From Methanoregulaceae archaeon (GTDB lineage: Archaea; Halobacteriota; Methanomicrobia; Methanomicrobiales; Methanospirillaceae): a stretch of DNA of 16,688 nt. The stretch lies in the NCBI GenBank assembly GCA_025453715.1, contig JALOPT010000047.1:1-16688 (forward strand). The letters run 5' to 3'. The notes below the pieces were generated by a model. The model ran no database searches, had not been told where the DNA came from, and saw only the letters and a list, made by a program, of their open reading frames with translations. Below, in pieces: positions 1-5,875 of this stretch. Positions within the stretch are counted from its first letter, which is position 1. Every line of letters begins with the position of its first letter. The position numbers and the translations under genes are program-made.

Positions 1-907
1 GGAGTTTTTCAGGACAGAATTTTAGCATCAGGTGCCTGACAGGTTCATACACGCTTTTGTGATCAATAAAAATTTTAATAAGCTCCCCGTCATTTGTCAG
101 GAATGATATGTATCCTGAAAGGAGGACCGGTCTCTTCATATTGACCTGTTTCAGGTCCTTCTTTTCCAGCTCTATCTCCTTGTAGACCTCAAGGTCTCCG
201 ATAGTCCTTTTCATATTGTCAATGGTCCTTCCGAACAGCTCCGCGTACACGAAACCGCCAATAGCCGGACCTTTCGGATGACCAAAAACGTGTTTCTGGT
301 TTTTTAAGATAAATACCCGCCGGTCCGTAACGTAGATACCATAACCACCGACGTTTGTCCCGATTGCACCAGCGAGATCCTTCCCCTTCGCGTCAGCAAG
401 TGAGAATTTTAAGGATGGGCTGGATAGCCCCCCAATATAGGCTTCTCCTTGCTCGCTTTGTTCCGGAATGGCTGTTGATCGTTCAGGGATGGAACTGGTC
501 CCGGTCGTTGGTTTCAGGTGGATAATATTTTCATTACAGATCCTGGCTTCCATGGTGCGTCCCATGCGGACAAGCAGCTCCGCTTTCCTGTTCCAGGCTT
601 CGTAACTGGAGGGATCAAGACCAATAGCTGCGGTATAACATTTGAGTGCATCTTCTTCAGCACCCGAAGAGACGTAAATATCTCCTTTCACCACCCATTC
701 AGCAGATTTGGCCTTATTTTCATCGGTCATTTCCCCGATTACATGGGGGTTCCCTTTTTCTTTGGTTATCTGGGTCTCTTCAAGGAACCGCCTGACCCGG
801 TCGAGACTTAAGCCGCAGAAAAGACAAAAATTACTGCCAGCTGGTATCTCTTTTCCACATTCCGGGCAAAAGACCACTGAGACCCCCTCTACCTTTTTCT
901 TCGGCAT
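1..907 (-). CDS. Zinc-ribbon/TPR protein with C-terminal uncharacterised domain (3' end cut by window)
   Basis: I translated this by hand from the ATG at 907; 302 codons are visible and the frame is open to the window edge, so the C-terminus is missing. Residues 14-31 form a CxxC...CxxC zinc ribbon (Cys14, 17, 28, 31). Residues about 65-132 look like one or two tetratricopeptide helices (a 'ALKCYTAAIGLDPSSYEAW' stretch is a typical TPR). Residues about 160-302 are a globular domain with alternating strands ('GIYVTDRRVFILKN') that resembles PH-like/YokE-type domains, but I cannot name it with certainty. There are no membrane segments, so it is probably cytosolic. The family is common in methanogens and its function is unknown; a scaffold or sensor role is a guess. 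It has its own promoter candidate and is separated from the upstream operon by a terminator-like hairpin. Confidence 0.85.
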   Translation of the reverse strand, partial: MPKKKVEGVSVVFCPECGKEIPAGSNFCLFCGLSLDRVRRFLEETQITKEKGNPHVIGEMTDENKAKSAEWVVKGDIYVSSGAEEDALKCYTAAIGLDPSSYEAWNRKAELLVRMGRTMEARICNENIIHLKPTTGTSSIPERSTAIPEQSEQGEAYIGGLSSPSLKFSLADAKGKDLAGAIGTNVGGYGIYVTDRRVFILKNQKHVFGHPKGPAIGGFVYAELFGRTIDNMKRTIGDLEVYKEIELEKKDLKQVNMKRPVLLSGYISFLTNDGELIKIFIDHKSVYEPVRHLMLKFCPEKL

Positions 908-935
908 CCAAGGTAATAAACCATTAACAAATGGA

Positions 936-946
936 TTTTTTTAATT
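936..946 (-). promoter_or_regulatory. Candidate TATA box for the zinc-ribbon/TPR gene
   Basis: On the minus strand this reads AATTAAAAAAA, centred about 34 nt before the ATG at 907. A start site some 25 nt downstream would leave a leader of only about 9 nt. A short dyad, CCATT-4 nt-AATGG (921-934), lies between this box and the start codon. Confidence 0.4.
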
Positions 947-962
947 GGTAAGAAAAATCCGG

Positions 963-986
963 AAAAAAAATCCCTGGTGCCAGGGA
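963..986 (-). terminator. Hairpin plus T8 terminator candidate after the LSm/winged-helix operon
   Basis: On the minus strand a 6-bp perfect stem (TCCCTG/CAGGGA, 971-976 with 981-986) with a 4-nt loop is followed directly by eight T residues (970-963). It lies 65 nt past the stop of the winged-helix gene and before the next promoter. It resembles an intrinsic terminator; archaea mainly need the T tract. Confidence 0.55.
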
Positions 987-1050
987 AGGTTAATTACTCA
1001 TAGAAATGGGAAGACCAGACCGGACCACGGTATGTATAAAACCCGTCGGC

Positions 1051-1404
1051 TTATTCTTCAACCTCGATAATCGCAAGCTGGTACATCCAGTCCATCAGCC
1101 GGTGACAATCGATCACATTGCATTCTTCCTCGCAACCGATGCATGGGATCAGCTCTTCGCCGGCGAGGATCTGACAGGGGTCCAGCGGACGCTTGGTTGC
1201 CTTGAGAATATAGGTCTTTATCCCATCTTTTTTGAACTCGGTCCGTTCTACCAGCCCGGTATCGATCAGCTTTTTAACGATCCTTGAGCATTTACGGCTG
1301 TCGACATCAAGGATCTTCCAGAGTTCACTCTGCAGAACGCCTTCAGGCTTGGACTGGATTACCCTGAGTGCCTCATCGATAGGATTGTTCATAGGTTCAC
1401 TCAT
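1051..1404 (-). CDS. Winged-helix DNA-binding protein with C-terminal Cys4 cluster; TFE-beta/RPC39-like candidate
   Basis: 117 aa. Residues about 8-70 form a winged helix: 'GVLQSELWKILDVDSRKCSR' followed by 'IVKKLIDTGLVERT' and a short wing. The C-terminal part carries Cys88, Cys91, Cys95 and Cys100 in a C-x2-C-x3-C-x4-C pattern followed by HRLMDWMYQL; Cys39 and Cys77 are extra. This order, winged helix then a Cys cluster then an aromatic helix, matches the extended winged helix plus 4Fe-4S domain of archaeal TFE-beta and of RNA polymerase III subunit RPC39, whose C-terminus, as I recall it, ends in a similar Cys-(x)-YMxEWL segment. A generic Lrp/MarR-like regulator is the alternative. The gene starts inside the stop codon of the LSm gene (TGATG), so the two are probably translated together. 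A second in-frame ATG is at codon 5. Confidence 0.85.
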   Translation of the reverse strand: MSEPMNNPIDEALRVIQSKPEGVLQSELWKILDVDSRKCSRIVKKLIDTGLVERTEFKKDGIKTYILKATKRPLDPCQILAGEELIPCIGCEEECNVIDCHRLMDWMYQLAIIEVEE

Positions 1405-1643
1405 CAGATGACCGGTGAAATTGACAGGATATTGTTACCCCTGATCACGACGGTTCCGAGGTTTCTTCCCCGCTGGTTGTTGTCATTCAGTTCGGTTGTC
1501 TCTTCCATGTGGATATTGAGGTACTCATCCACTGCGACAAGACGACCCTGTAATTTTCTCCCATCATCCTTTATTTCTACGGTAATTTTCGAATCAACAA
1601 GAGAAAATACCTTTTTAATGGGAAGTACGATTCCGTTAACCAT
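1404..1643 (-). CDS. LSm (Sm-like archaeal) RNA-binding protein
   Basis: 79 aa, the usual length for an archaeal Sm-like protein (SmAP/Lsm). The Sm1 part is at residues 11-50, with the 'DGRKLQGRLVAVDEYLNIHME' pattern (Gly33, Asp39 and Asn43 at the conserved places), and the Sm2 motif is 'GTVVIRGNNILSI' at 63-75. Members form homoheptameric rings that bind U-rich RNA in the cytosol and take part in RNA metabolism; their exact targets in methanogens are poorly known. It is the first gene of a two-gene unit with the winged-helix protein and overlaps it by 1 nt. A TATA-like element at 1668-1675 is so close that the mRNA would be almost leaderless. Confidence 0.93.
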   Translation of the reverse strand: MVNGIVLPIKKVFSLVDSKITVEIKDDGRKLQGRLVAVDEYLNIHMEETTELNDNNQRGRNLGTVVIRGNNILSISPVI

Positions 1644-1646
1644 CTG

Positions 1647-1658
1647 CCTAAATTTAGG
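1647..1658. promoter_or_regulatory. Perfect 12-bp palindrome at the LSm start
   Basis: CCTAAATTTAGG is a perfect palindrome four bases upstream of the LSm ATG and just downstream of a TATA-like CTTTAATT (1675-1668, minus). It would cover the expected transcription start, a typical place for a repressor site. Autoregulation by the winged-helix partner is possible but not shown. Confidence 0.35.
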
Positions 1659-1779
1659 GCGACAGGTAATTAAAGTTTCTCATACTACAGAAAGTCCAGC
1701 TAATCCATATGAAAAAACAGTCCATATCAGCACCTCGTCCCCCCCATGATCCCAGGAAAATATCCGAGAATGAAGCGGG

Positions 1780-1792
1780 AAAAAGTAAAAAA
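1780..1792 (-). terminator. Oligo-T terminator after the FBP aldolase/phosphatase gene
   Basis: Directly after the stop codon at 1799, the minus strand has T6 (1792-1787) and T5 (1784-1780) tracts separated by two bases. Archaeal RNA polymerase terminates at such oligo-T runs without needing a hairpin. It would end the fbp-fba-fbpV operon. Confidence 0.5.
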
Positions 1793-1798
1793 GTAGAT

Positions 1799-2896
1799 TT
1801 ATTCGGGGATCGGTTCCCATCGCTTTGTTAACTCTTTCTCCACCGTCGGAAGCGTTGTGTATTCCATCTCTTCGAGCGAGAGCCTGTGGGGTTCGAAGGG
1901 GCCATGTGCACGGATCATGTCGGCAAGGTCATTACACCGGGACCTGACCCTGTCAAAAGCAGGGTCATCGAACATGTCCGCCGGGCCTATCAGTTCGCCA
2001 TTGCAGAGCTGGAAACCGAGACATGTGACTCGTGGTGGGCCGTCAAACCTGGTGCAGTTCGCATCACAAAGACCGACCGGCATAAAGGGGCCATGGTGCG
2101 ACCCACGCATCCACCCGGCTACCAGTATTGGCGTGCAGAACGGTTCAATAACTTCCCCGACAGCTGGTAAACCGCTCTGGGAACGGACGATCATGACCGG
2201 GTCATCTTTACCGATGTACCTCCCGGCCAGCAGGCTCAGCCGCTGGGTGCTGGTCGATGCAGCAATCTCACCATCCTTCCGGAACACATGCTTGATTACA
2301 TACCGCGAAGGTGCACCGATGTACGCGAGGAGACTGTAGATCTCTTCAGGAGACGAGAACATGATCCTGCGCTTCTCGAAGAGGTCGTGGACCTCAAAGA
2401 TAAATCCCTTATGCATCGTCGGGTCAATTACAAGTCCGGATGTGTTGAACGGATCGGCAAATATTTTGTAAAGGAAGAAGTTCCATGCCCCGGGCTCGGT
2501 CTTGTCAGCCATAAAGATAAGCACAGGATCGCTGCTACGTTCTTCGAACTCCATCTCGGCAACACCAGGTCCCATCCCCTTGACATTACCTGCAAATGCA
2601 TCTGATAGCATATCCTGTCCCGCACCATAGAGTTTCAGGCCTTTCGCAATTGCCGTACACTCCATGAATACCTCCCACGCGAGTTTGTGGACCTTTTCGT
2701 TGTCCACACCATGGGTGTGGGTCATGATTAGCTCGAGATCATCACCGCAATGCGTGACAAACGAGTCAATCAGCAGCTTGCCCTCCTGGTCCCTGAGCAG
2801 GCGGGCCGCCTTCTCCAGGAGCTTCGGGTGGGTGCGGGAGTGCCCGGGAAAACTTCCCACATCCGCCTTTATAACGGAAATCGTGGTTTTGGGCAT
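1799..2896 (-). CDS. Class V fructose 1,6-bisphosphate aldolase/phosphatase (bifunctional)
   Basis: 365 aa, the full length of the family. The enzyme condenses DHAP and glyceraldehyde 3-phosphate to FBP and dephosphorylates it to fructose 6-phosphate at one active site, making gluconeogenesis one-way. Expected metal ligands are present: Asp12, His19, Asp52-Asp53, Gln94 and Asp131. The Schiff-base lysine is Lys230 in 'GRYIGKDDPVM', with Tyr227 three residues before it, and the late active-site tyrosine is Tyr346 in 'EEMEYT', spaced as in the Sulfolobus and Thermoproteus enzymes. The ATG at 2896 fits the family N-terminus ('MPKTTISVIKADVGSFPGHS'). It is the last gene of an apparent operon with a class II aldolase and a class I FBPase, which makes its activities partly redundant. 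A Shine-Dalgarno AAGGAG lies 21 nt upstream, farther than usual (see findings). Confidence 0.96.
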   Translation of the reverse strand: MPKTTISVIKADVGSFPGHSRTHPKLLEKAARLLRDQEGKLLIDSFVTHCGDDLELIMTHTHGVDNEKVHKLAWEVFMECTAIAKGLKLYGAGQDMLSDAFAGNVKGMGPGVAEMEFEERSSDPVLIFMADKTEPGAWNFFLYKIFADPFNTSGLVIDPTMHKGFIFEVHDLFEKRRIMFSSPEEIYSLLAYIGAPSRYVIKHVFRKDGEIAASTSTQRLSLLAGRYIGKDDPVMIVRSQSGLPAVGEVIEPFCTPILVAGWMRGSHHGPFMPVGLCDANCTRFDGPPRVTCLGFQLCNGELIGPADMFDDPAFDRVRSRCNDLADMIRAHGPFEPHRLSLEEMEYTTLPTVEKELTKRWEPIPE

Positions 2897-2917
2897 AAAA
2901 AATTCACATTATAGAAT

Positions 2918-2923
2918 CTCCTT
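2918..2923 (-). promoter_or_regulatory. Shine-Dalgarno misplaced relative to the FBPA/P start
   Basis: AAGGAG at 2923-2918 (minus) is spaced 8 nt from an ATG at 2909 that is followed at once by TGA. The true start at 2896 is 21 nt from the same element. The ATG-TGA pair is a start-stop mini-ORF. Confidence 0.4.
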
Positions 2924-2955
2924 GCAAGAGAAAAAAATTGTGGTGAAAAAAATAG

Positions 2956-4095
2956 TTAAGAAATTACCTTCCGTACAAGGGAGGCTGACCCGTACGAGCT
3001 GAATGCTTTGAAAAAGACAAGGCTTTCAGCATATGCCTTCGCCTGTATTGCCTTTTCTGTATCTTCATCAACCGCATAAAGTTCCCTGAAAAATTCCTTA
3101 ATTGCAAACTTGCAGTTTCCATCAACGATCTGCCGGTCCGATTTACCGGGGTTTGCAGCCCGGTACTTATCAAGTGTCCAGTCCTGGATGTTTTTATAGA
3201 GAACTGGTTCATAGATCTTAAGGGCATCAAATACAACGTCCTGCCAGAAGGTCCCGACATTTCCCTTAATAATATCCCCTTTTGGGAAATGCTGGTTGAT
3301 GAGTTCCCGGGGTGTGCCGGTAATACCATGCTGGGCGATTCCGACATTCAGCTTATTGTCCCGCAGTGCTTTTGCGACTGCCTTTGTCTGTGGGATATCG
3401 ATTGAAAGCTGTTCGACAACATTCCCTTTTTCATCGTATACGTGACCATGGGTGCTTCCGTTGGCAATCGCAAGAACCTGGGGTTGTACATCGTTTGCAT
3501 GCAGACCCCTGATAAATTCAACAGCCTCCTCAGGCGTGGTCAGGACCATGCCCTGCCCGTCTTTCCTGCCGATTTCACCAACTTCCACTTCGAGGCCGAA
3601 GTCCTTCCCTTTCATCCTGCTCTTGATATAATGTGCCAGTTCTGTTGTGACCGATATATTTTGTCCCAGCTCTTCCCTGACATTTTTTCCTTCAAAATTA
3701 AAAAGGTGTGAGGCATCGATGGCAAACGATGTGTAACCTGCAGCAACCTGCGCATCAATCAGCTGCTTTGTCTGTTCGATTTCTGTTGCATCCCCCTTTT
3801 TAATCGTGATATGATCTGCATGCAGCGCCCAGATATCAAACTCTACATCCCTGGCGGCTTCGCGGACTTTCTCGCTGAAATCCTTTGGAGTCAACCCGGT
3901 ATACCCCCCCTTCAGGTCACATTCAGAACGTGCGAGTTCCATAAATACTGCCGAATCCGTATCCTTCGCTGCCTTGAAAATTCCCTTTGCGACAGTTGTG
4001 ATTCGGGTATTCGCTGCCATTATTATTGCTTTCCGGCCAGAAATCCCTTTGAAAATTGTTGAACCGGAGATTGGACCATAATCTTCCTGTTTCAT
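2956..4095 (-). CDS. Class II (zinc-dependent) fructose-bisphosphate aldolase-like protein
   Basis: About 379 aa from the ATG at 4095. A GTG at 4107 would add four residues (MRGL), but GGAG lies directly against it, while the ATG has GGAG and GAGGT upstream, so I prefer the ATG. Class II aldolases cleave or form FBP with a catalytic zinc. Counting from the GTG, 'LHADHI' holds the general-acid Asp98 and zinc ligand His99, 'ANGSTHGHV' holds His220, and 'IAQHGITGTP' holds His260, the three histidines expected. 'GLEVEVGEIG' (171-180) matches the EIELG strand. The DHAP-phosphate region usually written NID reads 'GNVGTFW' (282-288), so its Asp is replaced by Gly. Class II aldolases are mostly bacterial; archaea usually have class I (DhnA-type) enzymes. 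It lies 22 nt downstream of the class I FBPase and 59 nt upstream of the class V enzyme, suggesting one gluconeogenic operon. Confidence 0.88.
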   Translation of the reverse strand: MKQEDYGPISGSTIFKGISGRKAIIMAANTRITTVAKGIFKAAKDTDSAVFMELARSECDLKGGYTGLTPKDFSEKVREAARDVEFDIWALHADHITIKKGDATEIEQTKQLIDAQVAAGYTSFAIDASHLFNFEGKNVREELGQNISVTTELAHYIKSRMKGKDFGLEVEVGEIGRKDGQGMVLTTPEEAVEFIRGLHANDVQPQVLAIANGSTHGHVYDEKGNVVEQLSIDIPQTKAVAKALRDNKLNVGIAQHGITGTPRELINQHFPKGDIIKGNVGTFWQDVVFDALKIYEPVLYKNIQDWTLDKYRAANPGKSDRQIVDGNCKFAIKEFFRELYAVDEDTEKAIQAKAYAESLVFFKAFSSYGSASLVRKVIS

Positions 4096-4117
4096 AAGAC
4101 CTCTCACTCCTGTTTAC

Positions 4118-5023
4118 TCACCCTTTGGTCATAAACGTTTCAATCATCGCGATCTCTTTCCTGCCCCCGATGTAGATTGGGGTGATCTCGTCGATCGATT
4201 TCGGTAACACATTCAGGATATCTGCCTTTCCATTGCTGATTGCCCCTCCGGCTTCATGGATAATCTTCCCCATTGGATTTGCCTCGTACAATAGCCTCAA
4301 TTTTCCATTTTCCTTCCCTTTAAACCCGGGATACGTGAACACCCCACCTTTACGAAGGATCTGGTGTACATCTGCAACAAAACATCCACTGAACCGGAGT
4401 TTATAACCTGCCTGTTCGAGACTGTCAATAAACCGGGCATGCGCAGGCAGGTAATCCTTCCTCAAGGCACCAGGTGCATAAATTTTTCCTTCCGGAATTT
4501 TAATGTCCTGTTGTTTCAGGATAAAATCCCCTCTTTCATCCAGGACAAATTCGTGTACTCCTTTTCCCGTGGTAAACGTAAGCGTGGTAAGGGGTCCGTA
4601 AAGGACATACATTGCGGCGATCATTGTCCCTCCCTTTTCCAGGACCTTCCCTGGATAGATACCAATAATGGATCCAACGCAAAGGTTTACATCAATAAGG
4701 GATGACCCGTCAAGGGGATCGATGACAACCCCGAAATCGTTCTTTGGGTCCTCGATTTCAATGATCCTGTCCTGTTCTTCCGAGGCGATATATCGTGCAA
4801 GCCGCGACTTCTTTAACCCTGAAATAAAAACCTCATCGGCGAATTTATCAAGAGGCATCTGCTCTTCGCCATACACATTATGGGTCTTTTCATCTGCCAG
4901 TGTTTTTCTCGCGGTTGAGAGAAATCCTTTCTTCACCTGCAGGGCTTCCCTGCTGAAAAAGAGAATTAGCTCCGCCAGATTTTTTTTGGTCCCCGCGCCA
5001 TCAAGGAACTCTTTGAGTATCAT
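4118..5023 (-). CDS. fbp: Class I fructose-1,6-bisphosphatase
   Basis: 301 aa from the ATG at 5023. The frame stays open to a TTG at 5071, but the ATG is preceded by GGAGGA with a 9-nt spacer and fits the usual N-terminus. The enzyme hydrolyses FBP to fructose 6-phosphate with Mg2+. Motifs: SEEQ (81-84), the metal-binding DPLDGSSLIDVN (102-113), 'FSGCFVADVH' (211-220), 'KGGVFTYPG' (225-233) and Glu247 in 'LLYEANPMG'. The family is typical of bacteria and eukaryotes and occurs in some euryarchaea (the archaeal IMPase/FBPase is a different, class IV type). It is first in the operon with the two downstream FBP enzymes. Its ATG overlaps the TGA of a possible leader ORF as ATGA. Confidence 0.94.
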   Translation of the reverse strand: MILKEFLDGAGTKKNLAELILFFSREALQVKKGFLSTARKTLADEKTHNVYGEEQMPLDKFADEVFISGLKKSRLARYIASEEQDRIIEIEDPKNDFGVVIDPLDGSSLIDVNLCVGSIIGIYPGKVLEKGGTMIAAMYVLYGPLTTLTFTTGKGVHEFVLDERGDFILKQQDIKIPEGKIYAPGALRKDYLPAHARFIDSLEQAGYKLRFSGCFVADVHQILRKGGVFTYPGFKGKENGKLRLLYEANPMGKIIHEAGGAISNGKADILNVLPKSIDEITPIYIGGRKEIAMIETFMTKG

Positions 5024-5214
5024 ACTGTGCCTTCCTCCGCCATAACAACCGTAATACCTCGGATTGTCCAACCTGACTCCCTTATCACGTGTAGTCTTTT
5101 GATTCCGGGGTTTATCAGGATTATTATCCTGTCTGGCAGGGTAGTTCTTACAGCGGTTACTTCCTCCAATTTATCCTGAATGTTTTTTATTGGTAAATTA
5201 TTCCCTCCCCGCAA
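5020..5214 (-). CDS. Possible 64-codon leader ORF overlapping fbp
   Basis: Open from a TTG at 5214 to a TGA at 5020 that overlaps the fbp ATG by 4 nt (ATGA), the classic geometry of translational coupling. The peptide is mixed ('IQDKLEEVTAVRTTLPDRIIILINPGIKRLHVI...') and I recognise no family. Against it: the only early starts are TTG codons (5214 and about 5169), GGGGAGGG lies just after the first TTG rather than before it, and the predicted transcript start (about 5220) is very close. It may be just an untranslated leader of about 195 nt. Confidence 0.25.
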   Translation of the reverse strand: MRGGNNLPIKNIQDKLEEVTAVRTTLPDRIIILINPGIKRLHVIRESGWTIRGITVVMAEEGTV

Positions 5215-5238
5215 AAATCGCGTTTGCCAATCATGTAA

Positions 5239-5250
5239 CTATATAAAACG
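5239..5250 (-). promoter_or_regulatory. Promoter of the fbp-aldolase-FBPA/P operon
   Basis: On the minus strand CGTTTTATATAG is a good archaeal TATA box. Transcription would begin near 5220, giving a leader of about 195 nt before fbp. The rest of the gap from 5072 to 5412 shows only a weak CAGGAT-4 nt-ATCCTG dyad near 5120 and the oligo-T end of the hsp20 unit. Confidence 0.5.
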
Positions 5251-5378
5251 TCACTGCTCCGATATTTTGATCCCAGTACCCGGACCAGGGCTGAGCCAGC
5301 CAAAAACAGGTGACTAATTATTGGAACAAACTTATCTGCAAGATAGATTTGAGAGGGGTTCAACAGATCCTATTATTG

Positions 5379-5385
5379 AAAAAAA
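5379..5385 (-). terminator. Oligo-T terminator after hsp20
   Basis: Seven T residues on the minus strand about 30 nt past the Hsp20 stop codon. A short TATCT-3 nt-AGATA dyad follows at 5333-5345. This would end the CDC48-hsp20 transcript. Confidence 0.4.
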
Positions 5386-5412
5386 TGCAAGGAATCCGAT
5401 CGACAACCAGGT

Positions 5413-5859
5413 TTATTCGTCCTGGTCCGGATGCCCGGGTTCATTGTTCTGCTCCCGGTAACTGACTTCGAGTACCCCATGCCGGAACGATACGGATACC
5501 GAGTCCTTCTCTGCTGGGGGAACATCGGCGGTCGTATGGTATTTCAGGTCTCCGTCCCCGGCCTTGATATGTACGGTCGAACCTGAAAACATCACCTTGA
5601 CGTCCTCGGGTGAGACTCCCGGGAGTTCGGTCACCAGTATCACCTCATTTCCAACCCGCTGGACTTCTACTTCCGGTTCGATAGTATCATTCCGTGCTAT
5701 TACCTGGTTTTGTGGCGATGCCGGGCATACAGGCATGTTGACATAAATCCGGAAGTTGAAAATGACGGGTGCTGGGTGATCGCTCATACCCGCCTGTTCA
5801 AGCATTTTACGTATTATCTCCCCGATGTTCCTGAAATTTTCATCTGGTGTGCCGGTCAT
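5413..5859 (-). CDS. Hsp20/alpha-crystallin family small heat-shock protein
   Basis: 148 aa. The N-terminal 60 residues are variable, the alpha-crystallin domain spans about 61-136 ('VEVQRVGNEVILVTELPGVSPEDVKVMF') and includes the signature 'FRHGVLEV' (125-132). The tail is short, acidic and lacks an obvious I-x-I motif, which usually docks into neighbouring dimers, so oligomerisation may differ from standard sHsps. The role is ATP-independent holding of unfolded proteins in the cytosol. It starts 16 nt after the CDC48 stop with an AGGA upstream, so the two genes are very likely one transcript, coupling a holdase to an unfoldase. Confidence 0.92.
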   Translation of the reverse strand: MTGTPDENFRNIGEIIRKMLEQAGMSDHPAPVIFNFRIYVNMPVCPASPQNQVIARNDTIEPEVEVQRVGNEVILVTELPGVSPEDVKVMFSGSTVHIKAGDGDLKYHTTADVPPAEKDSVSVSFRHGVLEVSYREQNNEPGHPDQDE

Positions 5860-5875
5860 AGTTTTTTCCTGTTTG

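Noticed and set aside
921..942. Plus-strand hairpin CCATT/AATGG followed by T7 as a terminator
   Set aside because: No plus-strand gene precedes it and the stem is weak; the T run is better explained as the minus-strand TATA region.
1857..2605. Plus-strand ORFs opposite the class V FBP aldolase/phosphatase
   Set aside because: Antisense to a gene with all catalytic residues intact; no start context.
5024..5071. TTG start for fbp giving 16 more residues
   Set aside because: The ATG at 5023 has GGAGGA correctly spaced and matches the family start; the extra residues look like translated leader.
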